In this document: positions 7,663 through 8,622 of the stretch, piece after piece
How positions within the stretch are numbered: position 1 is the first letter of the stretch
How the letters are laid out: every line of letters starts with the position of its first letter
NCBI GenBank assembly: GCA_946481625.1
Contig: CAMLOZ010000116.1
Location: forward strand, 1-8,622
Reading direction: 5' to 3'
DNA length: 8,622 nt
Source: an uncultured Haloferula sp.
Lineage (GTDB): Bacteria; Verrucomicrobiota; Verrucomicrobiae; Verrucomicrobiales; Akkermansiaceae
Notes under the pieces: generated by a model
The model's database searches: none
Seen by the model: the letters and a program-made list of their open reading frames with translations, nothing else
Told to the model about the DNA's origin: nothing
Translations under genes and position numbers: made by a program

Positions 7663-8556
7663 ATGCCCCGCTCCTTCCACCATCACGACTTCTCCGACAT
7701 CCCGGCCCTGGTCGCGGAGAAGGAGGCCGCGGGGCTTCGGATTTCGCTGTGCATTCCGACGCTGAATGAGGAAGGCACGATCGCGCGGGTGGTATCGGTG
7801 TTGCGCGGTGAACTGTTAGACAAGCATGCGGTGCTGGACGAACTCGTGGTGATCGATTCCGGCTCGACGGATCGCACCCGTTCTCTAGCCGCGGAGGCCG
7901 GAGCCGAGGTGGTGCTCGCGGAGCATATCCTCCCCTTCCAAGGGCAACGCTCCGGCAAGGGCGAGAACCTGTGGAAGGCGGTCCATCATCTGACCGGCGA
8001 TATTCTCTGCTTCGTGGACGGGGACATCGGAAACATCCACCCGAGATTCGTCTATGGCACGGTGGGACCGCTGATCCGGCATCCGGAGATCGACTACGTG
8101 AAGGGCTTCTACGAGCGCCCGCTGCTGGCGACGGAGGGAGTCGATCCACGCGGCGGCGGCCGGGTGACGGAGATCCTGGTGCGACCGCTGCTACAAAGGT
8201 TTTGCCCCGAGCTCGCCGGGCTGCATCAGCCGCTGGCCGGGGAGTATGCGGCGCGGCGGGAGCTTCTCGAGATTATCCCCTTCCCCACCGGCTACGGGGT
8301 CGAGACCGCGCACCTGTTGGATGTCCAACGGCTGCGCGGGATCGGCGCGATTGCCCAGACCGATCTGGACGAGCGGATCCACCGCAACCGCTCGCTGGCG
8401 CAGCTCGGGCGCATGTCGGGCGAAATTTTGGACGCCTTCTTCTCGCGCCTGCCTGTCCCCTCCGCCGCTACCGGCGAGAGGCCCCCGATGATTTCGCTGC
8501 CGGAGTATCGCGAACGCTTCCCTGCCGCGGCGGAGCGCGCTAGGAAGACGGCGTGA
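7663..8556 (+). CDS. gpgS: Glucosyl-3-phosphoglycerate synthase (GT81)
   Basis: GpgS moves glucose from a nucleotide sugar (ADP-, UDP- or GDP-glucose) to 3-phosphoglycerate, giving glucosyl-3-phosphoglycerate; a phosphatase (GpgP) then yields glucosylglycerate, a compatible solute and, in mycobacteria, the start of methylglucose lipopolysaccharide. The 297-residue product is a GT-A fold enzyme: CIPTLNEEGTI (30-40) for nucleotide binding, DSGSTDRT (65-72), SGKGENLWKA (97-106), the metal-binding DGD (119-121), DYVKGFYERP (144-153), GGGRVTEILVRPLL (164-177), QPLAGEYAARRELL (189-202), PTGYGVE (208-214) and DERIHRNR (236-243), whose His240 corresponds to a conserved His of the mycobacterial enzyme. 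Together these follow the GT81 pattern closely and separate it from ordinary GT2 enzymes. The ATG lies 10 bases after the Hsp33-like stop, without a clear Shine-Dalgarno sequence. The next gene overlaps its stop by four bases, suggesting translational coupling. Confidence 0.9.
   Translation: MPRSFHHHDFSDIPALVAEKEAAGLRISLCIPTLNEEGTIARVVSVLRGELLDKHAVLDELVVIDSGSTDRTRSLAAEAGAEVVLAEHILPFQGQRSGKGENLWKAVHHLTGDILCFVDGDIGNIHPRFVYGTVGPLIRHPEIDYVKGFYERPLLATEGVDPRGGGRVTEILVRPLLQRFCPELAGLHQPLAGEYAARRELLEIIPFPTGYGVETAHLLDVQRLRGIGAIAQTDLDERIHRNRSLAQLGRMSGEILDAFFSRLPVPSAATGERPPMISLPEYRERFPAAAERARKTA
8542..8547 (+). promoter_or_regulatory. Ribosome binding site, AGGAAG
   Basis: AGGAAG lies inside the last codons of gpgS, five bases before the GTG at 8553. 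Its spacing supports this GTG as the start of the overlapping downstream gene. Confidence 0.5.
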
Positions 8557-8622
8557 CCCCTCCGGAGATCCGCGAACTTGTCGCCGAGGACATTCCCGCC
8601 GCCACCGGCTTGCTGGCGCATT
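8553..8622 (+). CDS. 5' end of an unknown gene overlapping gpgS
   Basis: A GTG at 8553 overlaps the gpgS TGA in a GTGA junction, has AGGAAG five bases upstream, and stays open to the window edge. The 23 visible residues begin MTPPEIRELVAEDIPAA. The IRELVAEDIPAATGLL pattern faintly recalls the first strand and helix of GNAT acetyltransferases, but this is too little sequence for a call. A GpgP phosphatase would be the expected pathway partner, yet no phosphatase motif is visible in what remains. The tight overlap implies co-translation with gpgS. Confidence 0.6.
   Translation, partial: MTPPEIRELVAEDIPAATGLLAH

Overview
The window is a dense, high-GC bacterial chromosome segment that mostly carries housekeeping genes. 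Six complete protein genes and two edge-truncated genes leave almost no empty DNA: the longest gap is the 150-base divergent region at 4375-4524, and no stretch over 300 bases lacks a gene. I saw no tRNA, rRNA, CRISPR array, insertion sequence, attachment site or convincing rho-independent terminator. The divergent Hsp33-like protein, the GT81 glycosyltransferase and the general protein style suggest a Planctomycetes-Verrucomicrobia-Chlamydiae group bacterium, perhaps close to Luteolibacter or Verrucomicrobium. This is inferred from remembered family resemblance; no search was run.

Layout. (1) At the left edge is the 3' part of a small zinc-ribbon protein with two membrane segments (+). (2) aroC, chorismate synthase (+, 584-1687). 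(3) A four-helix membrane protein resembling CvpA (+, 1752-2513). (4) Convergent with it, with one base between the two stop codons, is an SLC13-type permease with two internal RCK_C/TrkA-C domains (-, 2515-4374). (5) Divergent from the permease is a + strand run that may be one transcription unit: gatB (4525-5982), a beta-class DNA methyltransferase without a visible restriction partner (5995-6819), a divergent Hsp33 redox chaperone (6876-7652), a GT81 glucosyl-3-phosphoglycerate synthase, gpgS (7663-8556), and the first codons of another gene that overlaps the gpgS stop (8553 onward).

How they work together. aroC makes the common aromatic precursor chorismate. gatB belongs to the amidotransferase that makes Gln-tRNA(Gln) and/or Asn-tRNA(Asn) indirectly; gatA and gatC are not in the window. 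The Hsp33-like protein and GpgS both point to stress handling: oxidative unfolding for the first, the compatible solute glucosylglycerate (or a related polysaccharide primer) for the second. The methyltransferase sits inside this housekeeping run rather than in a defence island, so a regulatory or orphan role is more likely than restriction. I found no clear previously undescribed system. The items most worth following are the orphan methyltransferase, the divergent Hsp33 beside it, GpgS with its overlapping unknown partner, and the split between genes with clear Shine-Dalgarno sequences and genes with none.
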